From: Magnolia sinica
Taxonomy: Eukaryota; Streptophyta; Magnoliopsida; Magnoliales; Magnoliaceae
NCBI RefSeq assembly: GCF_029962835.1
Contig: NC_080582.1
Coordinates: forward strand, 77,930,177-77,994,176
Length of the DNA stretch: 64,000 bases
Direction: 5' to 3'
Part shown: in pieces, positions 33,522 to 44,470 of the stretch
Layout of the letters: each line of letters opens with the position of its first letter
Numbering within the stretch: the stretch's first letter is position 1
The notes under the pieces: generated by a model
What the model saw: the letters and a program-made list of their open reading frames with translations, nothing else
Told to the model about the DNA's origin: nothing
Database searches by the model: none
Made by a program: the position numbers and the translations under genes

Positions 33522-34438
33522 TGTTGAGGCAAGAATCTGGATCGCCCTCTTCCGACCTTCGAGCACTTGCACAGGAGAAGAACAAAGGAGACCCTCAGAT
33601 GCCAAAATCAGGCCTGGAATTTGGGTTTGGTCGTTATTGAAGGGTTTAGGGCGAGAGATTCTGCGTACCCTTTCAGTGGGAGTAGGTCCTCTATTTATAG
33701 TGTATGGAGGATAGGGTCGTCCGCAATCTTAGGCATGACTTCAGCTGTTAGGTGGGATGTGCGCGAGTGGTGAATGTGGGCAGCTACCCTGGAATTATGC
33801 GGTGGACTGTTAAGCGCTAATGATGGGCATCAACGGTTACCCCAGAGTCGTGCATAGTCGAGGAAAATCATCTGCCCAGCCGAGGAGGTAGGTCGGCATG
33901 ATTCTAGTCAGGACATTATGGGTCAGCACGGTGTGGACCCCTCAGTAGGACATCACAAAGATTTGGGTTGAACCTCCGTTTACTTGTGTCAGAATCGAAC
34001 TAGACCAACCGATTGAGCGGATGGAGCCGACCCGAACCGAGCCGAGCGTTGCCCTAAGCGGAGCTGAACTCAACGATTGATCGGTCAGGGATTGCTCTGA
34101 GTAGCTTGGAAATTCTATATTGGTTATCTGGGCTATTGGTTTTTCCGAGCTGGAGGTTGGGCCTATCTTCTCGTCAGTTCCATCTGTCCTCGATGAGCTC
34201 TTCCTCAACTTTACCGAGCCGATCAACCCCTTGGGCCTGTCTTGAGCTGAGCTGGATTGACCAGGGCATTTCAAGACAGTCCTTGTGAGGTGCCTAGGTG
34301 GAAGCTTGGGGGCGTGCACTGCCGAAGACTGCGCTTGGGGAAGTGAACTCCATCTCCTCTGGGCATGGTGGAGCAGGAGTGTGTGCTCGTCAGCTCGAGC
34401 CGATCCAGAGGATGGTCGCACTATATTTCCCCGTAACA
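33522..34438 (-). repeat. 5' LTR of the Tat element
   Basis: 917 bp. The inner edge TGTTGAGG abuts the GGCGCC primer-binding region. The outer edge CCGTAACA is followed by the GCTAC duplication. Divergence from the partner LTR is visible throughout. Confidence 0.9.
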
Positions 34439-34443
34439 GCTAC

Positions 34444-34648
34444 CATTAGCATTAACTCTATCCAAAGTCTTTTTCAATGCTTCACCTGTTTGCACACAGG
34501 TATCATCACTCGATATCATATTTCTAAATCAATTTTTTTCTGCACAAACTTCAAGCATATACTAACCCCATTCAAAATTTCTAATTAGAATTTAAAGCAT
34601 CTAATCATTCTATTCATAATGAACAGATGAAAGAAAAGAAAAATGTAC
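34444..34648. other. Flank of the retrotransposon
   Basis: AT-rich, intron-like sequence between the GCTAC target site and the first minus-strand exon. No element recognised. Confidence 0.4.
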
Positions 34649-34774
34649 CTCCCCGTGGCTAGCATAGCGCCACTGCAGAAGAGAGCTTCTCATGGATTCC
34701 TGATCTTGCATCAATCTTTCCAAACCATGTTTCTGGCTCTCTTGTGCTTCTGGACTACATTCGAAATCATGAAC
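34649..34774 (-). CDS. Exon of unidentified gene (minus strand)
   Basis: On the minus strand the acceptor TATATTCAG precedes a 126-bp open exon: VHDFECSPEAQESQKHGLER, LMQDQESMRSSLLQWRYASH, GE, ending at a GTACAT donor. It is in frame throughout, rich in Gln, Glu and Leu, probably helical. I cannot name the family. It is followed downstream by intron and then the Tat insertion. Confidence 0.6.
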
Positions 34775-34920
34775 CTGAATATAAAAAAAAAAAAAATGAA
34801 AGAAAAAAGAAACAAAGAAACAAAGAAAGCATCAAATGAAAGCCTGTTGATAATAGACTGGCTAAAGAAGAATTTCCATATATAAAACTAGAATTATTGG
34901 TTAACCATTTCAAACAGTAC

Positions 34921-35057
34921 CTATTATCAAATGATGGAAAGCACCTGTGTAGCACATTCACTATCAACTCCACTGTAGCAGAATCTGCCATGGCGGTATC
35001 TGTCATGTGAGTGTGTTGAAACAGTCTATCAAGATAGTTATGGACCATCAAAAATAG
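34921..35057 (-). CDS. Exon of unidentified gene (minus strand)
   Basis: The acceptor TTTCTTGCAAG precedes an open 137-bp exon with a frame reading MVHNYLDRLFQHTHMTDTAM, ADSATVELIVNVLHRCFPSF, DN. The donor is GTACTG. Helical, Leu-rich, HEAT- or ARM-like in feel, but no motif fixes the family. It lies upstream of the 34649-34774 exon and is probably the same gene. Confidence 0.6.
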
Positions 35058-35739
35058 CTTGCAAGAAATTTCTTAATTTATGATCAGACGAATTCAGTCT
35101 GCACTTCTATCCCTCTAACATTCCCAGATCTCTGAAGTTGTTCATCTTCCCACTGAGCATTATCAGTAGTAAACTGTGATAACTTCTTGTTCTATGTAAG
35201 TGACATTGTTGTTCCATCATTGTGTATCTGCAATCCACATACATACAATCTACATAAGTGGGACTAAAAACTCAGCTTACGTGTGACTTATAATCCTCTA
35301 GGCTAAGCCCAAACCTGGCCAGGGTGGACTCAAGCTTCACATTCCAGTCAAGTCCAATTGCACCTCTAGATACAGTTTTGGGTTCCAGGAAGTAGAACAA
35401 TAGTACAAAAGTCTCAAATGGTGATGTTGCCTTTGCAAGTTCCAGCTAGTTTCTTACATGCATGCAGACATGAGAAAATACCTATATCCAAGTAGGGAAA
35501 ATGTGAACCCAACATCCTTCCTTTCATTTTTTTATTCTTATTCTTTTTTCCTTTCTGAACTAAGCTTCTATCCAATGTCAAGAATTTCCTTAATTTATGT
35601 TATCAAGTACCTCGTAGTCCCATTCATTTTATATGCATTAGTTTTGGCTACATTACATTTTCGTTAGTCTGGTTTAATTGGATGTGTCACACACCTCACT
35701 AATTTATTTAATATATCTAAGGTGAAAACCAGTACTTCT

Positions 35740-35802
<63 letters not shown>

Positions 35803-36106
35803 GAAATTTGTGAGAGAATCTGATTGAGAGAGATTGGCAAGCTATGGTTGGCCCAAATGGAATGCTATGACTAGCCACGAGAAGCATATCTGAAATGGTA
35901 TATAGAGGAGCCAACATCGTCTTAAATCTTTATTATGTACATACACAACATTCAAATCTACCATTGACTAGCTACTTTCTTTAAAGAGCTTGTCAAATGC
36001 AAATTAGTAGAGCCAAAATAGGGCATGACCCACCCATGATCTGTCCCAGCAATTCAAGGGTCATGGTGTTGGGAATTACTCAAATTTGGAATGGACATTG
36101 GCGCAC
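35058..36106 (-). other. Intron of the unidentified gene, with (GA)n
   Basis: Non-coding. A GA microsatellite runs 35743-35797, among the longest in the window, and is followed by degenerate GAGAGATTG words. Confidence 0.5.
35743..35797. repeat. (GA)n microsatellite
   Basis: A GA run of about 55 bp inside the putative intron. Confidence 0.95.
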
Positions 36107-36200
36107 CTTGACATCCTTGACATCGTGCACTTCAGGAAAATCCAGTAGATCAAGATAAATAGTATGGATGGTGCGCATATGCTCCTCCATGTCAAAGCTG
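36107..36200 (-). CDS. Exon of unidentified gene (minus strand)
   Basis: The acceptor CATATTTAG precedes 94 bp that read SFDMEEHMRTIHTIYLDLLD, FPEVHDVKDVK, ending at a GTGCGC donor. It is the most upstream of three consistent exons. The protein is large and helical as far as visible. Exons farther 5' were not identified up to 38 kb. Confidence 0.55.
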
Positions 36201-38080
36201 CTAAATATGCACAAACAAGAGAAATAAGAAGTGAGAGTTTTAGAATGATCACATTAATGAGCGACATAACTAGCAATAGGAACATGGAATCTGGACTACG
36301 ATTGGAACCATGGTAACAGGATCCTGCCCATTGTTTAGATGATTTTTATCAAATCTAAATGCAAACTAATGATCCACCCAAAAATTGCCATGTCTAAGCT
36401 ATCAATTGTGTGCAATGATCAAACACTATTTTCTAGAACTAGCAGACATTAAAAAATGGAACCTGAAATTAAAGATACAAGTAGACTCTTGTGAACTTTC
36501 CTCCAGCAGTTTTGTGACCGCCAGTAAAAGTCATCGTAAAAGCGCCACCCAAACATCAACATGGACCCCAAATCAACAGGGGTCAGATTTCCACATCAAG
36601 CACCAGCTGCATACATATAATACAGAAGGGAAAAAGTATCACCTTCAACATGTGCATGCATGTGGCCTCAACTGCAGCTGACCATGACTGTCAGCCAAGT
36701 TTCCACACCAAAAATCCAGAAGTCCAATTCAGAAGCAAGCCAATTAGTGCTAAGATGGAACTAACAGCAATGCAGAGAACTTGGAACCTGAAATTTGAAA
36801 CCATTAGTGGATAGCTTGGATATTTCCAAGAAAGCAACTAAGTCATGAGAAATTCACCATAAGAATATAAAAAAGTATATAAATTAAAAAACGTCGGTGG
36901 ATAGTGTGGATATTGGTAAGAAAGCTTGCATAGTTAGTGCAAGATGCTGCATTAAATACTTACACATAATGCATAAACTGTCTTGGCATCCTAAAGATCC
37001 ATCGAGGGTCAAATCAAAGGGCCCGTGTAGATGTATAGTCAAGGAAGAAGATTCTCTCTATAAAGATCCAATGTCAATACTCCAGTCAAGTTCATTAGGA
37101 GCTTGTCCTGTTTTATAAATGACTAGTTTTAATGCATGTATATGCGTCAACTGCAGAAAATCAGTAACCCATCATCCAGAATACGATTTTTCAGCCTTTT
37201 GCACACCAGGTTGTATAAACCAGACATTAAGTTGGCAGAACTGCATCCCATTGGCCCGTCTTCCTAAGGACATCCAAGCAAAAATAAAATAAATCCAGTA
37301 CTCAATTAATTCTCCTATGATGTACTTTGGTTGAAAAAAATATAACCAAACCCCTTGAAGAAATACCCTTCTTGAATAATTAAGGATCAAGGTAGCAAAT
37401 TATCCTCAAAATCTCAGCTTCAATGGGTTCTCCTTGAAAGAATGGCACTTAAAAATAACAGAATCCAATTAACAAAATGCCATGATTCATCAAGCATGAA
37501 AGCTAACAAAAAAAACCAAGCAAAATCTGGTCGTTGGAGAAGAATACTAAGACAGTTTCGCCCCCAGATGCACGCCCAAGCTGCTCACCCCTTGTGCCAC
37601 CGTGTGAAGATCCATCAAGAAATGGTTTATATGGCACATTCAGTAGTTCCCGTGATGTGGTTTAGACATGATAATACATACATATACCGTGATATGGTTT
37701 AGACATGATATACATACGTATGGATAGAGTATTCTCATTTTCAATGTTTTCTTTTTCTTTTTCCTTTTTTTTTTTTTTTTTTTTTTTGTAAAATCTCCCC
37801 AAAAATAAAATATTATCAATTTATAAATAGTTATAAAATTTTAAATATACACGTATAAAATTAATTATTTTAACTTTTATATATTTTTTCATAAAAGATT
37901 GAGATAATTTTGCAATAAATAGCGAAAATTTAAAACTTATAGTGTTTTAAAATATCTTGCAATATTATCATGATAATATTGTTTAATCATTTTTCTGCAA
38001 AACAATGTCTTGGTATTTTAAAAATCTCGGCAACATTTGTGACAATGGTCTACATCAGCTAACCAAATAAAAGAATGACT
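36201..38080. other. Intron-like or upstream sequence, no exon assigned
   Basis: Mixed AT-rich sequence. Contains a word GATGTGGTTTAGACATGATA repeated with one change (37656 and 37691), a poly-T run (37767-37787) and a very AT-rich block (37790-38010). Short open frames on both strands have no recognisable content. Confidence 0.4.
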
Positions 38081-38082
38081 TC

Positions 38083-38084
<2 letters not shown>

Positions 38085-38122
<38 letters not shown>

Positions 38123-38235
38123 GGGGTTTGAATCCAATGCCTCAATGTTGAATCGACGAGCCTTTTGTCCAGGCAGGGAAGCCATATTTCAGCGAGCCTT
38201 CTGTCCAGGCAGGGAAGCCATATTTCAGCATAGAG
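38085..38235. repeat. (CT)n and a 36-bp tandem duplication
   Basis: A CT run at 38085-38119, then GAGCCTTTTGTCCAGGCAGG with GAAGCCATATTTCAGC repeated twice in tandem (38158-38229, one difference). Confidence 0.9.
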
Positions 38236-39295
38236 AGAGAGAGAGCATCTTAAACCATCCAGCACCATCTAGTTCGTCCGATCACAACAGATGAGAGCGT
38301 CCAAACCAAGGGGGACCACAATGTCAACACGAGCATATCAAGATCCAGAAGTGATCAGAGATGCTGGCCCACCATAACAGATTAATGGCAGATTCCTTCT
38401 CAATGGTCCAGAGATATTCGCGATCAACAACTATGCAGAGTCCAGCAGATACGAACAATGAAGAAGACTTGGAATTTGAGCACAACAGATCCAGATACGA
38501 TCTTCAGCCACTTTCATCAGTAAGGAGGGCCATTGATCCAATGAATCAGAAAAACACATTAGATCTCAGATCAAGATGTAGATGTAGAGCAATTGCGTGC
38601 ATTGATGGCAGATTTGGAGAACGACATCAATGAAGATGGAACAACAATGTTTGCGTCACGATCTCACATTGGGCTTCCCGGTTTGGAATTATTGGATTTG
38701 ATGGTTGCCACTACGGGTGGATGATGGAACTAAAGTGCTGGATTTAATGGTCGACGATTGCAGGTGGAGATGGGTTTTGCTGTTGATGATATGGGACAGG
38801 CAGCCTCTTATGATGGTAGTTGCTGTTGATGGAGGTTGGGTGGCTGTGCAGTGGGACAAGATCCGCTGCTACCGGATATGGGGAAGACTCTGGATAGCAG
38901 CGGTGGTTGATGGGTTAGGGTTTGGAGAAGAAAGCAGGACAATAGTGGTAGTCTGCTAGGGTTTGTAATAACGACGATTGGGGGTTTGGAGAAGAAATAG
39001 GCTTTTGACGTAAATGGTAAAAAAAAGTCAAGGGGAAAATGAATTTTTATTACGAGAGAGCATCGGTGTTTATTTTTCCTGCAGTTGTTTCCTACATTAA
39101 GGAGTGAGCCCCAATGATTCATATCTAAACCCACAGTTTGTGTTAGCCGCCGGTAAAAATGCGCCGACAATTCCCACATTTCTTGTAGTGTGGACAACTT
39201 GTGGTTTAACCAGTTGAACTCTAAACCTTTCTTTATAAAGGAAGGTCGGTAGAAATAGTGAATGCAAAGTGGATTAATAACAGTGATGCTGGTTT
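38236..39295. other. No gene seen; CACTA-type end at 39190
   Basis: The open frames around 38361-38960 show no family features. At 39150-39190 the sequence GCCGCCGGTAAAAATGCG then CCCACATTTCTTGTAGTG is a typical right end of a CACTA (En/Spm) transposon, with the inverted terminal CACTACAAGAAA. The matching left end was not found. Confidence 0.45.
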
Positions 39296-39310
39296 TTTTT
39301 TTTTTTTTAA

Positions 39311-39530
39311 GGCAAAGTTGCTAACAGGTCAAGAAATATCAGTAAAAGTACTTTCTAATAGTTATGGGCAATGCCTGGAAGAGTACAAGAATGAAGTTGA
39401 ACTTATTGCAAAACTCCAACACAAGCATCTCTTTATAAAGAAAGGTCCATTCATGTGGAAGAAAAGATATTGATATATGAATACATGCCCAGCAACAGCT
39501 TGGATGAACTGCACTTTGGTTTGCTTCTGT
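39311..39530 (+). pseudogene. Receptor-like kinase fragment (N-lobe of kinase domain)
   Basis: The frame reads AKLLTGQEISVKVLSNSYGQ, CLEEYKNEVELIAKLQHKHL, matching the cysteine-rich or G-type lectin receptor kinase exon (GQEIAVKRLS...GLEEFKNEV.LIAKLQH). The VAIK-type Lys (VKVLS) and the C-helix Glu (EV) are present. After a frameshift, EEKILIYEYMPSNSLDELHFG (split here as EEKILIYEYMPS + NSLDELHFG) continues in another frame and stops. A single decayed exon with no start, TM region or C-lobe. Confidence 0.8.
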
Positions 39531-40714
39531 TACTTATCACTTATCACATGACAAGAAAATCTCAATTTCAAGTGATTTAGTAAACAAAGCTATGGGTGCA
39601 CATGTTATTTATATCGTTTATTTTTTTCTTATAATTCTTCTTCAATCAAAATATCTAATAAAGAATATCCATCGAAATCCAACCCAAAAGCATTCGCTAC
39701 CTACTTTCTTATGAATCATGGGAACTTATGTTGGGATTGCATTTTTATTTTTTTAAATAAACGCCGACGGCTATAACCGTAAAAAAACAGATAATTTCGA
39801 CGGTTAATACCTGTCAGAAATGATGACGGCTACAACTGTCGAAAAAAGCTGTTGGCATGTCCGATGGCTATAACCATTGGCGAGCAACGCAGACGCCCTG
39901 TTGTCAGGGAAAGCGATCGCCGACAGTTTTTAGCCATTGGTGTTGCCTTTTTTTTTTTTTGTAGTACTTCTTCGAATAGAAAAGAAACGTATTGTATTAT
40001 TACTAGGAGTATACTCTTCTACATTGCCCACCATCCTGTTCGATTGAGTAGGTTTAGCTTGAAAACTAAACGATAATGTGAAAACCATGTTCCAATGAAT
40101 GGCAATGTCCCAAATACAATTTCATTACATGGACATCGTCCCCTTGGTGTTTCGAGGCCTGCTTCTTTTAAGACATTTTCCATCTAACTTGTACACTCAC
40201 TGGCCGCAAGGTTGGCTGAAGGATCAATAGGTGAGATGATTTTCAGTACTTTGGTTGTCGATGATAGCTCATTGGCCAACCATTCATCAGCTAGGAAACA
40301 CTCTTGCTGAGGTAGTCTAATAAGTTACAACAACTTTCTTCCTTAGGACTTACGACCGATCAGTCTGGTTGAGAGCATTTGAGTTTCAGTTTTGCAGCAT
40401 GGGAGATAGTACTACTACAGTATTCATTGCCACATGGTCCTTGTTTATTGGGATCCTTCAGAAAGGCCTATGAAAGCTTACTTATGACCAAAGAGGTCTT
40501 GCATTTTCCTTTGATTTCCTTCTTACTGCAACCCGATGTCTTGCCATCGACGTTTTTGGGTCTAGGTCAACGCTTTTGGTACCGCTGAAAATTTTGGGTG
40601 TAAACCGTTTCCATATTCCTTCTCGTGTTGTAGGAGGTTTAACCATCCTTTGGGTCAATGGCTCCCTTCGTGGGCGGTGATTGGGAGTCATCTATTGTGG
40701 TTGGTGGCAGTCAC
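39531..40714. other. No gene; second CACTA-like end at about 39966
   Basis: About 39755-39966 contains repeated GACGGCTATAACCGT and GTCGAAAAAAGC words leading to TTTTTTTTGTAGTA, resembling a CACTA subterminal region and end with one changed base. The remainder to 40714 lacks a supported frame. Confidence 0.4.
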
Positions 40715-42067
40715 TGTTGAGACCTAAATATTACATATTTATCCTTTCAATTATATTACCTTTCCTGCCATTTAAGTGTTAATCCAATATAATTATATAT
40801 GTTTTTAATCATGTGAGGTAGTTTTGGATCTAAAGATGAATATGCGCCTAAAAGGATGGATTTAGAGCTTAAAAGAAGATATTGAAGAATTGGAGATTTG
40901 GATATCATTAATGAGGAATTCAAATGCCAAAGATCCAAGAAAATCAAGTACACAAAATAGAGTGCTTGGTCCCACCTAAGGTCGGTTTGATCCAATCAAA
41001 AGTGCACAAAACAACCCAACAAGAAATTATAATTTTCAGAATTAATTTGGCTCAGACCTTTAGTCCGACTGAAGCCAACTTCAGTCCGACTGAAGCCAAC
41101 TTCAGTCCCACCTAAGACAGCTTAGGTGGGACCTAAAGACAGATTCTGCATAGATTTTTCAGATGAAATTCGATATGCGACCGAATGCAACTTTGGTGCG
41201 ACCGAAGCATAACAAAAGTGTGGAAATTGAAGTTGGTTGCAAGTCGGTGAGAGTTTTTACTATTTAAAGGAGTTTTCTTAGTTGTTTTAAATACTAATTA
41301 GAGCTTGGGAAAGATACCAGTGGGTGGTGGAGTCTCTACAAAGGCTTTCTTCTTCTTCGACTTCTCAATTCTAGTTTGTTTTTTTTTTTTATTATTTTTC
41401 TTCTAAGTTATTAGCCATATTAGGCTAATCTCTTAGCTGAGGCTAAGGGATGGAGCTTGTAGTTTATTACATTATTTAGTTTATTTGATTCAACAAACAG
41501 TTGTTAGAATTATGATATTATATTAAATAGATTTTGGATTTACTTTTAAGTCTTTGAGTTGTTTATTTTTGGATTTGTTGTACACTTTGGGTATAATGAA
41601 TGCTTTGATTTAACAATTGTTTAGCCTTGATTTATAAAAGGATTCAATCTGTATAATTGATTGATCTATGGTTGTTTAAGGATGTTATAGACGCTTTTAA
41701 TTCCCTACGATTGATGTTCGAGTGCTTCATGAATGAATTGTGTAATTAAATTCATATTTTAATATTGTTTATGATTAGCTTAACCACTCTATCTTCCAAT
41801 TGGATAGGATAGGACTTGATTCCTATTAAGTTATAATCGTTGAATTAGTAAAATAGATATTATGATTGCTATAAGTGGACATAGTCATTTTTCTTCTTGT
41901 TTAAAACCATTTTTATCTCGCTAGATTAAACACCCAGACTACTATAAGTGGACATAGTCATTAGACTTAGATTAGTTCTAGGCTGTGTTCCCCATTCCCT
42001 GTGGATTCAATCTCGGTCTCATCGAGTTATTACTACTTCGCAACCCTGCAATAGGGGTTTGTGAACA
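40715..42067 (+). repeat. LTR-like segment (solo or truncated LTR)
   Basis: It begins TGTTGAGACCTAAATATTAC and ends with a stretch typical of plant LTR 3' parts (TTCCCTGTGGATTCAATCTC, GGTCTCATCGAGTTATTACT, GCAACCCTGCA). A CTATTTAAAGG TATA-like site lies near 41260, and CAACTTCAGTCCGACTGAAG words are tandemly repeated near 41064-41110. Flanks GTCAC and GTCGT agree poorly, so the exact ends are unsure. It abuts decayed gypsy sequence on the right. Confidence 0.45.
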
Positions 42068-44470
42068 GTCGTGACTTCTAACTAGCCAAGGACCATGTAA
42101 TGACCTCCCCATCTTGACTTGGGAGGGTCCCCCCACCCAGAAAAATCCTTCGAGCACATCGGTCGCATAGCTAGGAACCCTAACTGGTTCTCCTAACGAC
42201 GTTCGTTCGAATGTGAGGGCCATCGATGCCCTTGTATTGTTCGATGTGACACTTTCCGTTGATTGCCTGGTTGATTGATTCCTCAAATTAGTCGTAACCA
42301 TGTTGACTTCGAGGTTGGATGGTAACGGGTCTATATCGATCGACATTGCTTCCTCACCTTTCTCGGAAAACTTCAGTAATTCGGGATCGATGTGATCCTG
42401 GATAATGTTCCTGAATACAACACATTTGTTAGTTGAATGAGACCGAGTTCTGTGCCATTTGTAGTATTTGGTCTTTTGTAACTCATTGACCGATCGACCG
42501 AGGGTATCTTATGATTCATGTTATTTTGATAAATTTCCCGGCCAACAAAATATCAAATATTTCCTCAGCTTTTGTGACGTTAAAGGTGTAAACTTTTTGA
42601 GCCTTTTGTTCGGCTGAAGTGGCTGATTCCTCTTTGACTAGTATAGAACACACTGGTGGCTTTTTAGCCACCACTACAACAATTGTGATCTCGTAATTTG
42701 AGTCATTGTAATACTAACGCAGGGGCATTTTCACACCAGGCTCGAGTGGGGTAGCTCGTGCGATGTGGGGACACACTCGAGGTGGGTGACCCATGTGATT
42801 TGGAGCCCATGGGAGAGATCTCGTGTTCGAGACTCCTCACCGGGGGTGATTAATACAGGGGCATTTCACATCGAGCTAGAGTGGGGTAGCCCGCAGGATG
42901 CGGGGACACTTGGGGTGGGTGACTCATGTGATTTGGGGCTCACAAGCCCATGAGGGGGGTTCGGCCGAGGTCCTAACCCATGAGACGTGGGGCCTAGGCT
43001 ATGAGATAAATGGATTAATTCGTCATACTCTAACAGTTCGAGCTTTTAGAGCAAGTGGTCAATTGTCCTGCATCAAATATGTCCCCAATGACGAGTACTT
43101 TGCTTAGTTCCTTTTCGCAGAGGTTCATATCAAGAGACTTTTTTGGTCAAGTCATACAAATCTACGAACTCCGTGCCTATAAACTTCTTACGAAGTTTGT
43201 ATTCAAACCTGTCTTGTGCAAGTTGCATAAATTCAGCTTCGGCCATGACAACCTTATAACAACACTTCGCCCGCTTAAACCATATGATATAGCTCTCACA
43301 CGTTTCGCTAAGCAACTGCTGAAAACGTACGAGATCGGACATAGTAATCTCTATTCTTAGAGAAGAACTAAGCGTAGAACTTTTCTTCCATCTCTTGCCA
43401 AGTGTGTATTGAGTTTGACAGTAAGTTTGAGTACTATGCGAAGGCCATTGCCGTTAGTGAATGTCCAAACAATTGCAATTTATGATAGTCGTTGTTGGCC
43501 AATTCTCCACATTTCATTGTAAATCGACCAACATATTCGATAGTCGATTGACCGGGCTCGCCAGAAAATAAGGTAAAATCCGGTCGATAGTTTCTTGGCA
43601 ATGAGTGTTGCTGATCTATCCATTCAGGGTATGGTTTATGATACACCGAGAGAATGTTGTGGTTGAGTACTTGGCCAACAACTTCTTGGACAATTTGTAC
43701 AATCTAGTCACGATCCATCTGCTGAGGTTCTAAGACTGGTGGGTGATCGGGACCAAATCGGTTCACATTATCCTGGAACGTAGGGAACTGTTGGAGATTG
43801 AATCCTCCTGGCAATCCTAGATTCATGTTTTCAGGTATAAAGTTCCTACCCTCTCCCTCCAGTCACCTAACTCCCATAGGAGGTGGCTCATTTCTCATCT
43901 CTTGGATAGGAACCGATGGTGGATTACATTGCGGATACGGCATGTGTGACAACAAAGCTACATTGCCAATAGAACTTTCCTCGACATTGTATTATGTTGC
44001 TGATAGTGTTCGTTTGGCCATCATAGCTATCAATCGATGCATGGCTTCAGTCTAATTAGCCATATATCGATTGGTATTTTCAGCTTAAATATGAAATTAC
44101 TCTCCCTGGGCCCTTCCATATTCCTGCACAAGTTAAATGCTCATCTATACATCTCGGAGCACAACAACTACCTCATCTAGAAGAATAGTTCGGGAAGTTG
44201 ACGCTCCTTCCTGATACCTAGCAACAGATGTTGGACTATTATTTAAATTCAATGTCTCAGGGGTTGTCATAACTCACACGTCATCTACTGGAGGTGGTGC
44301 GGTTGGCGTAGAGGGATCAACCCCGGCAGTACGAGCACTTCTTCTATTCATAGTTGGCAATACTACACCGGTAAGTTAGACACAGTCCCATTGGGCATGC
44401 TAAAAACTTCTTGTTGTTGTTTTTGGCACTGGGTGTGTGGGCGTGCCAGAATTGAAATTGCGGCTTCAAT
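42068..44470 (-). pseudogene. Decayed Ty3/gypsy gag-protease region
   Basis: Minus frames: near 44350-44170 a start region (MNRRSARTAGVDPSTP...). Then 43646-43434 has HSLPRNYRPDFTLFSGEPGQ, STIEYVGRFTMKCGELANND, YHKLQLFGHSLT, a Retrotrans_gag segment. 43342-43130 has further gag C-terminal sequence (VMAEAEFMQLAQDRFEYKLR). 42346-41978 is the region before protease. A TTCTGGCACGCCCACACACC leader lies at about 44434-44453, as in gypsy 5' untranslated regions. Stops and frameshifts throughout; no RT found. Interrupted by a TRIM at 42715-43075. Confidence 0.72.
42715..43075. mobile_element. Second TRIM copy, LTR1 internally deleted
   Basis: Starts TAACGCAGGGGCATTTTCAC and ends CCTGCATCA. Flanks AATAC (42710-42714) and AATAT (43076-43080). 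LTR1 is cut short near 42816 and joins the internal TCTCGTGTTCGAGACTCC and CGGGGGTGAT. The complete LTR2 (42851-43075) follows. The deletion has removed the primer-binding site. Same family as 27384-28417. Confidence 0.82.

Larger units (their letters stand above)
25467..34438 (-). mobile_element. Ty3/gypsy retrotransposon, Tat lineage, decayed
   Basis: GCTAC flanks the element exactly (25462-25466 and 34439-34443). The LTRs start TGTTGAGG on the plus strand and end CCATAATA (left) or CCGTAACA (right). Coding order on the minus strand is gag, protease, RT, RNase H, an extra archaeal-type RNase H, then integrase. This order with the second RNase H is the Tat arrangement. The primer-binding region, minus strand 33518-33503, reads TGGCGCCGTCTGTGGG beside the 5' LTR. 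All coding regions carry stops or frameshifts, and the LTRs differ by substitutions and an indel of about 28 bp, so it is old and immobile. A TRIM (27384-28417) interrupts the integrase C-terminal region. Confidence 0.92.

Noticed and set aside
38361..38960. Successive plus-strand open frames
   Set aside because: No conserved motif, no splice logic, composition like the surrounding non-coding DNA.
40379..40590. Continuation of the receptor kinase fragment
   Set aside because: The frame contains no kinase subdomain motif, so linkage could not be supported.
43055..43360. 101-residue plus-strand open frame
   Set aside because: It is the antisense shadow of the decayed gypsy gag frame at 43130-43342.
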